Shown here: positions 9,245 through 17,436 of the stretch, piece after piece
Layout of the letters: each line of letters opens with the position of its first letter
How positions within the stretch are numbered: position 1 is the first letter of the stretch
Origin: Pseudomonas sp. H9
GTDB lineage: Bacteria; Pseudomonadota; Gammaproteobacteria; Pseudomonadales; Pseudomonadaceae
NCBI RefSeq assembly: GCF_004353925.1
Contig: NZ_SMOK01000039.1
Span: forward strand, 1 to 64,000
Length of the DNA: 64,000 nt
Direction: 5' to 3'
Translations under genes and position numbers: made by a program
Notes under the pieces: model-generated
The model's database searches: none
What the model was told of the DNA's origin: nothing
The model's input: only the letters and a program-made list of their open reading frames with translations

Positions 9245-10333
9245 ATGCGTTCATTGAAAACAGTTGCAAGTGCAACCCTGGCGCTGCTGGTCAGCGCCGT
9301 GGCCCAGGCCCAGCCCAGTGTCAGCGTGTACAACTGGACCGACTATATCGGTGAAACCACCCTGGCCGATTTCCAGGGCAGCACCGGTATCAAGGTTATC
9401 TATGACGTGTTCGACTCCAACGAAACCCTGGAAGGCAAGCTGCTGGCCGGTCGCACCGGCTACGACGTGGTCGTGCCTTCCAACCACTTCCTCGCGCGCC
9501 AGGTGTCCGCTGGCGCGTTCCTCAAGCTCGACCGCGAACAACTGCCGAACTGGAAAAACCTCGACCCGGTGCTGCTCAAGGCCCTTGAGGAAAACGATGC
9601 CGGCAACCAGCACTCGGTACCTTACCTGTGGGGCACCAACGGTATCGGTTACAACGTCGACAAGGTCAAGCAAGTGCTGGGCGTCGATCACATCGACTCC
9701 TGGGCAGTGATGTTCGAACCAGAGAACCTGAAAAAACTCAGCAAGTGCGGCGTGTCGTTCATGGACTCGGCTGACGAACTGTTCCCGGCGGTGCTCAACT
9801 ACATGGGCATGGACCCGCGCAGCAGCAACCCCGAAGACTACAAGAAGGCCGAAGCCAAGCTACTGACCCTGCGCCCGTACATCACCTACTTCCACTCCTC
9901 GAAGTACGTTTCAGACCTGGCCAACGGCGACATTTGCGTTGCCTTCGGTTACTCGGGTGACGTGTTCCAGGCGGCCAACCGCGCCAAGGAAGCGAATAAC
10001 GGTGTAAAGGTGGCTTACTCGATTCCCAAGGAAGGCAGCAACCTGTGGTTTGACCTGCTGGCCATTCCTTCCGACGCCAGCAACCCGAAAGAGGCCTATG
10101 CCTTCCTCAACTACTTGCTCGACCCACAAGTGATCGCCAAGGTCAGCGCCACGGTCGGCTACGCCAACGCCAACCCGCCAGCCAAGCAGTACATGGACGC
10201 CGAGCTGGTCAACAACCCTGAAATCTATCCGCCGCAAGAGGTGCTGGACAAGCTGTACGTTTCCAACACCCCGACGCCGGCGATCATGCGCCTGATGACT
10301 CGCTCCTGGAGCAAAGTGAAGTCGAACAAATGA
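9245..10333 (+). CDS. Polyamine-type ABC transporter periplasmic binding protein
   Basis: A 362-residue periplasmic solute-binding protein of the PotF/SpuD type. It has a signal peptide ending AVAQA (residues 1-22) and the family start VSVYNWTDYIGE, followed by VIYDVFDSNETLEGKLLAG. Aromatic residues of the polyamine pocket, including YLWGTNGIGYN, are present. No permease or ATPase gene is adjacent, so it must borrow a transporter encoded elsewhere or act as a sensor partner. It lies 51 bases after the synthetase gene, and its stop overlaps the start of the FAD oxidase gene (ATGA), which indicates translational coupling. Confidence 0.9.
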   Translation: MRSLKTVASATLALLVSAVAQAQPSVSVYNWTDYIGETTLADFQGSTGIKVIYDVFDSNETLEGKLLAGRTGYDVVVPSNHFLARQVSAGAFLKLDREQLPNWKNLDPVLLKALEENDAGNQHSVPYLWGTNGIGYNVDKVKQVLGVDHIDSWAVMFEPENLKKLSKCGVSFMDSADELFPAVLNYMGMDPRSSNPEDYKKAEAKLLTLRPYITYFHSSKYVSDLANGDICVAFGYSGDVFQAANRAKEANNGVKVAYSIPKEGSNLWFDLLAIPSDASNPKEAYAFLNYLLDPQVIAKVSATVGYANANPPAKQYMDAELVNNPEIYPPQEVLDKLYVSNTPTPAIMRLMTRSWSKVKSNK

Positions 10334-11643
10334 GCCAGGACTTTTCTATGAATGCTGCTGAGCAACACACCAGCTCCTACTACCGGGCATCGGTCGGACC
10401 GATGCCTGAACACCCACCACTGAACGCTGATCTGAATGCCGATGTGTGTGTGATCGGCGGCGGCTTTACCGGCGTCAACACCGCTATCGAACTGGCTCAG
10501 CGCGGCCTGTCGGTGATTCTGCTGGAGGCCCGGCGCATTGGCTGGGGCGCCAGCGGGCGCAACGGCGGCCAACTGATCCGCGGTATTGGCCATGAAGTCG
10601 AAGGCTTTGCCCGGTATGTTGGCCAGGACGGCGTGAAATACCTGCAGCGTGCCGGCATCGAATCGGTTGAGGTGGTAGCCGAACGTATCCGTACGCATAA
10701 CATCGACTGCGACCTGCGCTGGGGGTTTTGCGAACTGGCCAATACGCCCGCGCAATTTGCCGCCTTTCGCGAAGAGCAGTACAGCCTGGCGGCCCTGGGC
10801 TACCGCCATGAGACTCAACTGGTCAGCCCTGAGCAGATGCAGGAAGTGGTTGCTTCTTCACTGTACGCGGGCGGCCTGATCGACCGCGGCTCAGGCCACC
10901 TGCACCCGCTCAACCTGGTGCTGGGCGAGGCGCGTGTCGCCACCTCGCTGGGCGTGAGGATTTTCGAACACAGCCCGGTGCTGGAGATCAATCACGGCGC
11001 CACCGTGCAGGTGCGCTGCGCCCAAGGCAGCGTGCGCGCTGGCAGCCTGGTACTGGCCTGCAATGCTCACCTGGACGAGTTGGAGCCGCGCCTCAGCGGT
11101 AAGGTGCTGCCGGCCGGTAGCTACATCATTGCCACCGAACCCTTGGCACCGGCACTGGCCAATGAACTGATTCCACAGAACCTTGCGCTCTGTGACCAGA
11201 AAGTTGGCCTGGATTATTACCGCCTCACCGCAGACAAGCGTCTGCTGTTCGGCGGTGCTTGCCACTATTCCGGGCGCGATCCGCTGGACATCGCTGCCTA
11301 CATGCGCCCGAAGATGCTCAAGGTATTTCCGCAACTGGCCAATACCCGCATTGAGTTTCAATGGGGCGGCAAGATCGGCATCACTGCCAACCGCTTCCCT
11401 CAGGTCGGCCGCTTGGCGCAGCATCCCAATGTGTATTACGCCCAGGGCTACTCAGGGCACGGCTTGAACGTCACCCACTGGACGGCGCGCTTGCTCGCCG
11501 AGGCCATTGATATCGGCCACAGCCAGGGAATGGATGTGTTCAGCGCCGTTCCGCACATGACCTTCCCCGGTGGCAAGGCGTTGCGCTCGCCGCTGCTGGC
11601 CTTGGGGATGATGTGGTACCGGCTGCGGGAGGTGCTGGGCTAA
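10330..11643 (+). CDS. FAD-dependent amine oxidase (PuuB-like)
   Basis: A 437-residue flavoprotein of the DAO/PuuB family, expected to oxidise a gamma-glutamyl amine to the aldehyde. The dinucleotide-binding motif is at about 38-60 (DVCVIGGGFTGVNTAIELA), followed by RRIGWGASGRNGGQL. The C-terminal FAD contact YAQGYSGHGLNVTH near residue 375-390 is also typical. The ATG at 10330 overlaps the preceding stop by 4 bases; a second in-frame ATG at 10348 is possible. Co-location with a synthetase and a binding protein supports amine catabolism. Oxidation of another amine, such as a glycine derivative, is a less likely alternative. Confidence 0.9.
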   Translation: MSQDFSMNAAEQHTSSYYRASVGPMPEHPPLNADLNADVCVIGGGFTGVNTAIELAQRGLSVILLEARRIGWGASGRNGGQLIRGIGHEVEGFARYVGQDGVKYLQRAGIESVEVVAERIRTHNIDCDLRWGFCELANTPAQFAAFREEQYSLAALGYRHETQLVSPEQMQEVVASSLYAGGLIDRGSGHLHPLNLVLGEARVATSLGVRIFEHSPVLEINHGATVQVRCAQGSVRAGSLVLACNAHLDELEPRLSGKVLPAGSYIIATEPLAPALANELIPQNLALCDQKVGLDYYRLTADKRLLFGGACHYSGRDPLDIAAYMRPKMLKVFPQLANTRIEFQWGGKIGITANRFPQVGRLAQHPNVYYAQGYSGHGLNVTHWTARLLAEAIDIGHSQGMDVFSAVPHMTFPGGKALRSPLLALGMMWYRLREVLG

Positions 11644-11746
11644 CGCTATCGATTTCTCCAAAGGCCGCTTGCGACCCCCTTAATTGCAGCTATTTTCAAT
11701 TAAGTTCTGGTATCAACCCGTGATCGGATTCAGAGGGAATCGAACG

Positions 11747-12157
11747 ATGAACACTGTTCGCTGGCGCCTGGCACAAGGCGCGCTGTTGGCTGCATTGGCG
11801 TTAACCGTTGGCGGCTGCACCAGCATTGATGCGCGCACCACGGAGTACGTTGGGGCGCCGCATTTTGCCCCCACCAGCGCCAGCGAGGTCGAGGTCCTGC
11901 GCACCGAGCCTCTGCGGCCTCACGACCGGCTTGGAGAAATCGTCGTCGACGCCAGTGTCGAACCGCCGCCGCCCATTACCGAGGTCGAGCAAAAGCTGCG
12001 CGAGCAGGCCGCCAGCATCGGTGGGGATGCCGTGGTCGTGGTGTATGACCAGATCCAGCCAGTGTCGGCCTACGTCAGTGGCCCGCTGTGGGACCGTGAT
12101 ATTCACTCCATTGAAGGACGCAAACTCAAAGGCATTGTCATCAAGTACAGACAATGA
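11747..12157 (+). CDS. Small lipoprotein of unknown function
   Basis: A 136-residue predicted lipoprotein. The signal peptide ends in LTVGGC, giving the lipidated cysteine at about residue 24. The mature part holds a short repeat-free domain with PPPPITEVEQKLREQA and GGDAVVVVYD, which looks like a small alpha/beta fold seen in other uncharacterised Pseudomonas lipoproteins. I chose the ATG at 11747 because it starts the signal peptide. Its stop overlaps the ATG of the DUF1254 gene by 4 bases (ATGA), so the two are translationally coupled and may act together in the envelope. I do not recognise a function. Confidence 0.75.
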   Translation: MNTVRWRLAQGALLAALALTVGGCTSIDARTTEYVGAPHFAPTSASEVEVLRTEPLRPHDRLGEIVVDASVEPPPPITEVEQKLREQAASIGGDAVVVVYDQIQPVSAYVSGPLWDRDIHSIEGRKLKGIVIKYRQ

Positions 12158-13560
12158 GACGACTGCTTAGCCTGCCTGTGGCGTTGCTACTATCGATAGC
12201 CAACGCCCAGGCCGAGTTCAACGCCAGCCTCGACGAAGCCCGGCAGATCGCCAAGGAAGCCTACCTCTACGGCTTTCCCGTCGTAGAAATGTACAAAACC
12301 CTGTTCACCCAAGCCGTAGACATGGGCAGCCCAGGCTACAAGGCGCCCTTCAACCAGATCGCCAACAGCACCCAGGCGTTCACACCCAACGATACTGCGC
12401 CCGACACCCCGAACCTGGATACGGCCTACTCGTTTCTATGGATGGACCTGCGTAGCGAACCCGTAGTACTGACCCTGCCGGAGATCGAAGACAATCGCTA
12501 CTACGCGACACAACTGATCGATCTCTACACCCAGAATTTCGCCTACCTGGGTACTCGCAGCACCGGTAACAAAGGCGGGCACTTCATGATCGCCGGGCCG
12601 TCCTGGCAAGGGCCTGTACCTGACGGCATCGACAAGGTGGTTTACAGCAAGAACCAGATTGTTTATGCCCTGTACCGTACACAATTATTCAACGAGGCCG
12701 ACCTTCACAACGTCAGGGCGATCCAGCACGGCTACAGCGTCGAGCCGCTGAGCAGCTTCCTCGATCAATCCCCGCCACCGGTCTTGCCAGCAGTGGCTTG
12801 GATCAGACCACAAGCCAACATCAGCGACAGCCCGGCACTGTTCCGCTACCTGAATTTCATGATGGCTTTCGCGCCCGCACAAGACAGCGAAAGCGAACTG
12901 CTGCAGCGCTTCAAGAAGATCGGTATCGACATCGACAAGCCGTTCGAAGAAAGCATGCTGGATGCAGAGCAGTATCAGGCACTTCAGGCGGGCATCGACG
13001 ACGGCAAGGCCACGTTTGCCGCGTTCAAAAAAGATTTCATCGATAGCCACAAAGTGAACAACGCAGAGCTGTACGGCAGCCCTGAACAGATGAGCCACAA
13101 CTACTTGTACCGCTATGCCGGTGCCACCCTCAGGCTATTTGGCAACGCCGTCGAAGAAGCCACCCAAATGAGCTACGACACCGATGCCCTGGGGCAGCCC
13201 CTCGATGCCGGTAAACACACTTACACCTTGCGCTTTGCCAAAGGTCAACTGCCACCGGCCAGGGCTTTGTGGTCACTGACCCTATACGACGGCAAAACCC
13301 GGCAGGTGGTGGACAACCCGCTCAAGCGTTACCTGATCAACTCACGGATGCTCGATCAGCTCAAACGAGACCCGGATGGATCATTAACCCTCTACCTGCA
13401 GCACGAATTGCCTGGAAACAACCTGCAGAGCAACTGGCTGCCCACCCCCGACGGCCCTTTCTACGGCATTTTGCGCCTGTATATGCCTGGCCCTCAGGTT
13501 GCCAGCGGGCAATGGAAACAACCGCTGCTGACGCCAACCCCGAGTATAAGTGCACCTTAG
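12154..13560 (+). CDS. DUF1254/DUF1214 domain exported protein
   Basis: A 468-residue protein with a signal peptide (residues 1-20, ending NAQA). An N-terminal DUF1254-type domain is marked by EAYLYGFPVVEMYKT and by the PNLDTAYSFLWMDL segment. A C-terminal DUF1214-type domain carries YTLRFAKGQLPPARALWSLTLYD and a final NWLPTPDGPFYGILRLYMP. The family is widespread and has no established activity. The protein is likely periplasmic or surface-associated with the lipoprotein encoded directly upstream. It is convergent with the LysM/M23 gene, with only 7 bases between the stops. Confidence 0.87.
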   Translation: MRRLLSLPVALLLSIANAQAEFNASLDEARQIAKEAYLYGFPVVEMYKTLFTQAVDMGSPGYKAPFNQIANSTQAFTPNDTAPDTPNLDTAYSFLWMDLRSEPVVLTLPEIEDNRYYATQLIDLYTQNFAYLGTRSTGNKGGHFMIAGPSWQGPVPDGIDKVVYSKNQIVYALYRTQLFNEADLHNVRAIQHGYSVEPLSSFLDQSPPPVLPAVAWIRPQANISDSPALFRYLNFMMAFAPAQDSESELLQRFKKIGIDIDKPFEESMLDAEQYQALQAGIDDGKATFAAFKKDFIDSHKVNNAELYGSPEQMSHNYLYRYAGATLRLFGNAVEEATQMSYDTDALGQPLDAGKHTYTLRFAKGQLPPARALWSLTLYDGKTRQVVDNPLKRYLINSRMLDQLKRDPDGSLTLYLQHELPGNNLQSNWLPTPDGPFYGILRLYMPGPQVASGQWKQPLLTPTPSISAP

Positions 13561-13567
13561 CGGTTAC

Positions 13568-14254
13568 TCAGCTGGATGCGGGCAACACACTCAACGGGTC
13601 CAGGGGTTTTCCGTTCTGACGAATCTCGAAGTACAGCTGCACGCGATCGGCATCCAGATCACCCGCCTCGGCAATCTTCTGCCCCTTGCTGACGGTTTGA
13701 CCTTCCTTGACCAGCAACTTGCTGTTGTGGCCGTAGACACTGGCATGGGACGTGCCGTGCTGAAGGATGATCAGGTTGCCATAGCCGCGGATATTGGTTG
13801 CGAAGGCAACCTTGCCACCGAGGCTGGCAAATACGGGCTGCCCCTGACGGGCTGCGATACGGATACCCTTACTGAGCTTGTCGGCCGCCGAGTACCGGCC
13901 GATCACCGTGCCCTGCACCGGCCACGCCCAACCGCGCAAGGTGACCTTAGTGGCCGGGGCAACGGGCTTTTGCTTGCTGGCGGTACGGGTCGCAGGCCGC
14001 GCTGCGGCTTTTGAACCGCCAAAACGAATCGTCTGGCCAACGTTTACCGCATACGGCGGGCTGATGCCGTTATAGCGTGCCAGCTCTTTGAAATTCCAAC
14101 CGTGGCGCGAGGCAATCGAATACAGGGTATCGCCGCGTTTGACCTTGTAACTGCCCGTCACCACTTTATTGGCAGAAACACCCTGGCTGGGTGCATGAGA
14201 GCTACAAGCAGATATCGCCAACATCAGGGCGATCAGAATAATTCTGAACAACAC
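13568..14254 (-). CDS. LysM-M23 lipoprotein (murein hydrolase activator-like)
   Basis: A 228-residue envelope protein combining a LysM peptidoglycan-binding repeat (about 43-88: YKVKRGDTLYSIASRHGWNF) with a C-terminal M23/LytM domain (about 120-225). The signal peptide ends in a lipobox-like ISAC. The M23 zinc site looks degenerate: the usual HxxxD and HxH are replaced in this reading (for example GHNSKLLV), as in NlpD-type amidase activators that have no activity of their own. I chose the GTG at 14254 because AAAGGA lies 6 bases upstream and it starts the signal peptide; an ATG at 14278 is the alternative. It resembles NlpD but is not in the usual nlpD-rpoS context. Confidence 0.85.
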   Translation of the reverse strand: MLFRIILIALMLAISACSSHAPSQGVSANKVVTGSYKVKRGDTLYSIASRHGWNFKELARYNGISPPYAVNVGQTIRFGGSKAAARPATRTASKQKPVAPATKVTLRGWAWPVQGTVIGRYSAADKLSKGIRIAARQGQPVFASLGGKVAFATNIRGYGNLIILQHGTSHASVYGHNSKLLVKEGQTVSKGQKIAEAGDLDADRVQLYFEIRQNGKPLDPLSVLPASS

Positions 14255-14384
14255 ACCACATCCTTTCGCACACACCATTAAGCCGACGACCGCGTGTCGC
14301 TTGCCGTTGCCGATTCTACAGGTTCTACAGGACGCGGGGATGAGTGAAACCAACAGTAACGAAGACATTCCCCATGGGGAATAG

Positions 14385-14418
14385 AAAAAGCCCGCGACCT
14401 TTGCAGGACGCGGGCTTT
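14385..14418 (-). terminator. Intrinsic terminator of the tRNA-Lys gene
   Basis: A perfect 10-bp stem (AAAGCCCGCG/CGCGGGCTTT) is followed on the minus strand by further T residues. It lies about 14 bases after the tRNA 3' end. Confidence 0.85.
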
Positions 14419-14431
14419 AACTTACAGCGTA

Positions 14432-14507
14432 TGGTGGGTCGTGTAGGATTCGAACCTACGACCAATTGGTTAAAAGCCAACTGCTCTACCAACTGAGCTA
14501 ACGACCC
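14432..14507 (-). tRNA. tRNA-Lys (anticodon TTT)
   Basis: A 76-nt cloverleaf read on the minus strand. The acceptor stem is GGGTCGT/ACGACCC with an encoded CCA. The D-loop contains AGCTCAGTTGGTAGAGC, the anticodon loop is CTTTTAA (anticodon TTT), and the T-loop is GGTTCGAATCC. It has its own promoter and terminator, and follows queC. Confidence 0.97.
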
Positions 14508-14521
14508 GTTGGATGGCGCGT

Positions 14522-14549
14522 ATAATACTGATTTCTAACAGGAAATCAA
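14522..14549 (-). promoter_or_regulatory. Sigma-70-type promoter of tRNA-Lys
   Basis: On the minus strand TTGATT (-35) and TATTAT (-10) are separated by 16 bases, just upstream of the tRNA and after the queC stop codon. Confidence 0.6.
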
Positions 14550-14568
14550 CACCCCATCGCAAAATAAT

Positions 14569-15243
14569 TTAAAAATAACGTGTTGGGTCTTCTACACCGG
14601 CTGCTTTGAAGCCGTCTGCACGCAGGCGGCAGCTGTCGCATTTACCACAGGCACGGCCTTCGTCGTCGGCCTGATAGCAGGAAACCGTCAGACTGTAATC
14701 CACTCCACGAGCAATACCGGCCTGAACGATCTGCGCCTTGCTCAAGTTCTGCAGTGGCGCCTGGATACGAAAGCCTTCGCCTTCTACACCCGCCTTGGTG
14801 GCCAGGTTGGCCATGCGCTCAAACGCCTCGACAAACTCCGGGCGGCAATCCGGATAGCCCGAATAATCCACCGCGTTGACGCCAATGAAAATATCCCGCG
14901 CCTCAAGCACCTCAGCCCAGCCCAGCGCCAACGACAGGAACACTGTATTGCGTGCCGGCACATAGGTCACCGGAATGCCTTCGCTTGGCGCCTCTGGCAC
15001 GTCGATGCTGCTGTCGGTCAGGGCCGAGCCACCAATGCCGTCCAGATTCAGGCCAATCACTTTGTGTTCGACCACACCCAGATCGCGGGCAACCCGCTGT
15101 GCAGCATTGAGCTCGGCGCGATGGCGCTGACCGTAATCAAAACTCATGGTGTAACAGCTGTAGCCATCGGCCTTGGCCATGGCAACCACGGTGGCCGAGT
15201 CCAGGCCACCGGAAAGCAGAATTACTGCGCGTTTCTCAGTCAT
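14569..15243 (-). CDS. queC: 7-cyano-7-deazaguanine synthase
   Basis: QueC converts 7-carboxy-7-deazaguanine to preQ0 using ATP and ammonia in queuosine synthesis. The product is 224 residues. The N-terminal PP-loop ATP-binding motif LLSGGLDSATVVAMA and the C-terminal zinc site CGKCDSCRLRADGF are both present. I chose the ATG at 15243 (MTEKRAV), which puts the PP-loop near residue 10 as in homologues; the open frame upstream lacks family character. It lies 14 bases after queE on the same strand, so the two form an operon supplying consecutive steps. Confidence 0.97.
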   Translation of the reverse strand: MTEKRAVILLSGGLDSATVVAMAKADGYSCYTMSFDYGQRHRAELNAAQRVARDLGVVEHKVIGLNLDGIGGSALTDSSIDVPEAPSEGIPVTYVPARNTVFLSLALGWAEVLEARDIFIGVNAVDYSGYPDCRPEFVEAFERMANLATKAGVEGEGFRIQAPLQNLSKAQIVQAGIARGVDYSLTVSCYQADDEGRACGKCDSCRLRADGFKAAGVEDPTRYF

Positions 15244-15257
15244 TGCATTCACTCCTG

Positions 15258-15905
15258 TCAGCGTCCCGGCTCGTCGTTCCACAACAGCTTGTGCAGCTGC
15301 ATCTGAAAACGAACCGGCAAATTGTCAGCCACGATCCAATCGGCAAGGTCGGTTGCACTCACCTGGTGATGGCTTGGTGAGAACAGCACTTCACCTGCTC
15401 GCTTTTCCAGGCCGTACTGAATGAGCTTGGACACTGCCCAGTCATAGTCTTCACGCGAACAGATAACGAACTTGACCTGGTCATTCGGGGTCAGCAGTTC
15501 GATGTTCTCGTAACGGTTACGGTGCGCTTCCTCGGAACCCGGGGTTTTCAGGTCAACCACCCGGCTGACACGCGCATCCACCTTGGAAATGTCCAGGGCA
15601 CCACTGGTTTCCAGCGAAACCTCATAACCGGCATCACAGAGCTGCTTGAGCAGCGCAATGGCATTGGGCTGAGCCAGCGGCTCACCGCCGGTGACACAGA
15701 CATAACGCGGCCTGAAGCCTGCGACCTGTTCGAGGATCGAATCGAGGGTGCGGATGCTGCCACCACTGAAGGCGTATTCGCTGTCGCAATACTGGCAGCG
15801 CAGCGGGCAGCCGGTGAGACGGACAAATACCGTGGGCAGCCCAGCGGTACGCGTTTCACCCTGCAAAGAGTAAAAAACTTCGGTAATACGTAATGTTTCT
15901 TGCAT
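15258..15905 (-). CDS. queE: 7-carboxy-7-deazaguanine synthase (radical SAM)
   Basis: QueE is a radical SAM enzyme that rearranges 6-carboxytetrahydropterin to 7-carboxy-7-deazaguanine, the step before QueC. The 215-residue product shows the 4Fe-4S motif CPLRCQYCDSEYAF (CxxxCxxC) and the SAM-binding VCVTGGEPLAQ. The start used is the ATG at 15905 (MQETLRITEVFYSLQGE); an ATG 9 bases upstream is also in frame. A strong terminator at 16025 separates it from the Tol-Pal operon, so queEC probably have their own promoter in the 15906-16020 interval. Confidence 0.97.
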   Translation of the reverse strand: MQETLRITEVFYSLQGETRTAGLPTVFVRLTGCPLRCQYCDSEYAFSGGSIRTLDSILEQVAGFRPRYVCVTGGEPLAQPNAIALLKQLCDAGYEVSLETSGALDISKVDARVSRVVDLKTPGSEEAHRNRYENIELLTPNDQVKFVICSREDYDWAVSKLIQYGLEKRAGEVLFSPSHHQVSATDLADWIVADNLPVRFQMQLHKLLWNDEPGR

Positions 15906-16021
15906 AGTCGCCACGGGCGTAACAGCTAAACAGGCTGTCCGCCTCCGTCAGGCACCGCTGTAAACCCGGCATCGCGTAATTTACAACAGCGTATTTCAAT
16001 AAAAGGGCAGTGATTCTAACG

Positions 16022-16052
16022 AAAAAACCCGCGGCTAGCGCGGGTTTCTTTT
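16022..16052 (-). terminator. Terminator of the Tol-Pal operon
   Basis: A 9-bp stem (AAACCCGCG/CGCGGGTTT) with a 5-base loop is followed on the minus strand by TTTTTTC. It lies directly after the cpoB stop codon. Confidence 0.88.
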
Positions 16053-16064
16053 GAAACGGCTGAA

Positions 16065-16880
16065 TCAGAGCTTTTGCAAATCGCGCTGAGCCAGCTGTGC
16101 AGCCGAAGTACCCGGGTACTGGGTAATAACTTGTTGCAGAATGCCTTTCACCCGGTCGGTGTGACCCAGGCGGCGTTCTACGTCGGCCAGCTTGTACAGC
16201 GAATCCGGCACCTTGTTGTGCTTGGGATACAACTGGCTGACCTTGGCAAAAGCCTGCCCTGCAGCTTGCAGGTCGCCTTTGGCCAGGTTCACTTCCCCCA
16301 ACCAGTACTGGGCGTTGCCCGCATACTGACTGTTCGGGTATTTGCGCAGGAAGGCGTTGAACGCCTGGCTGGCCTTGTCGAAATCCTTGGCTTTGATCAG
16401 GTCAAAGGCAGCGTCGTAATAGAGCTTCTCTTTGGCCGGATCGCCAGGTTCGCTGGAAGCGGCAGGTTGCTGCGCAGCAGCGGCACCTGCAGCAGCGCCG
16501 GCGGCGGCTTCGCCACCTGCGGCAGAATTCTGTGGAGCCTCGGTTGGAGCACCGGTTCCGATACGCCGATCCAGGTCCTGGTAACGCTCCAGGCTTTCCT
16601 GTTTCATGCGCGCAACATCGTTTTGCAGCTCTTCGATGATGCCTTGTTGACGCGATAGCTGATCCTGCATCTGCTGCAGTTGCAGGAACAGCTGACCCTG
16701 CGCCGAGGCAGGGGCCGTGACCCCTCCCCCGGCGTAGGCGCCGTTCGTACCATAACCCGCGGGCGGATAGCTGCTTGCGCCGCTATAGCCAGCGTTGTCA
16801 TCAACAACAGGAACCTCAGCCCACGCCACGAGGGGCAAGCTGAGCGCCAGGACGGTTACAGCACGACGGCACATTCGCAT
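16065..16880 (-). CDS. cpoB: Cell division coordinator CpoB (YbgF)
   Basis: CpoB is a periplasmic protein that links peptidoglycan synthesis by PBP1B to Tol-driven outer membrane constriction. The 271-residue product has a signal peptide (1-21, ending AWA). An N-terminal coiled coil follows (about 60-100, QGQLFLQLQQMQDQLSRQ), then an Ala-rich linker (GAAAGAAAAQQPAA), and a C-terminal set of TPR repeats (about 150-270). It is the last gene of the ybgC-tolQRAB-pal-cpoB set, 6 bases after pal, and is followed by the operon terminator. Confidence 0.95.
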   Translation of the reverse strand: MRMCRRAVTVLALSLPLVAWAEVPVVDDNAGYSGASSYPPAGYGTNGAYAGGGVTAPASAQGQLFLQLQQMQDQLSRQQGIIEELQNDVARMKQESLERYQDLDRRIGTGAPTEAPQNSAAGGEAAAGAAAGAAAAQQPAASSEPGDPAKEKLYYDAAFDLIKAKDFDKASQAFNAFLRKYPNSQYAGNAQYWLGEVNLAKGDLQAAGQAFAKVSQLYPKHNKVPDSLYKLADVERRLGHTDRVKGILQQVITQYPGTSAAQLAQRDLQKL

Positions 16881-16886
16881 ATCGAA

Positions 16887-17384
16887 TTACTTACGCAGTT
16901 CGACGCGACGGTTCTGAGCCCAGGACTGCTCGTCGTTGCCGGTAGCAACTGGACGCTCTTCGCCGTAGGAAACCAGTTCCAGCTGGGCAGGAGAAACGCC
17001 TTGCAGAACCAGGTAGCGTTGAACGGCTTTCGCACGACGCTCGCCCAGAGCCATGTTGTATTCGCGAGTACCACGCTCGTCGGTGTTGCCTTCCAGCACG
17101 ACGCGAGCGCCGTTGCCTTTCAGGTCCTTGGCGTGAACGTCCAGAGCGCGCATGGCTTCTGGCTTCAGGTCCGAGCTGTCGTATTCGAAGTAGAAGGTGG
17201 TGATTGCGCGCAGAGCAGCTTCTTCGCTCAGGCTGCCGTCAACAGCGCCAGTGTTGGCACCGTAGCCAGCGTTAGGGTCGACAGCGCCTTGACCTGCGTC
17301 GTCACCGCCTTTCGAAGAGCAACCTACAGCCACGGCCATGGCCAGGGCCAGCGCAGCAAACTTACCAAACTTCAGCATTTCCAT
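16887..17384 (-). CDS. pal: Peptidoglycan-associated lipoprotein Pal (OprL)
   Basis: An outer-membrane lipoprotein that binds peptidoglycan and TolB. It has 165 residues. The signal peptide ends in AVAVGC, so the lipidated cysteine is at about residue 22. After a Gly/Asp-rich linker comes an OmpA-like domain, with YFEYDSSDLKPEA and the diaminopimelate-binding segment GNTDERGTREYNMALGERRA. The ATG at 17384 (MEMLKFGKF) was preferred because it begins the lipoprotein signal. It is called OprL in Pseudomonas. It lies 52 bases after tolB in the same transcript. Confidence 0.97.
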   Translation of the reverse strand: MEMLKFGKFAALALAMAVAVGCSSKGGDDAGQGAVDPNAGYGANTGAVDGSLSEEAALRAITTFYFEYDSSDLKPEAMRALDVHAKDLKGNGARVVLEGNTDERGTREYNMALGERRAKAVQRYLVLQGVSPAQLELVSYGEERPVATGNDEQSWAQNRRVELRK

Positions 17385-17436
17385 CGTGAAACTCCTAATG
17401 AACCCCAATGTGTTAAGTACAACGTAAAGCGCCGCG

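Noticed and set aside
15906..16021. Possible preQ1-type riboswitch before queE
   Set aside because: No hairpin with a downstream A-rich pseudoknot tail was seen; only an ordinary promoter region is likely.
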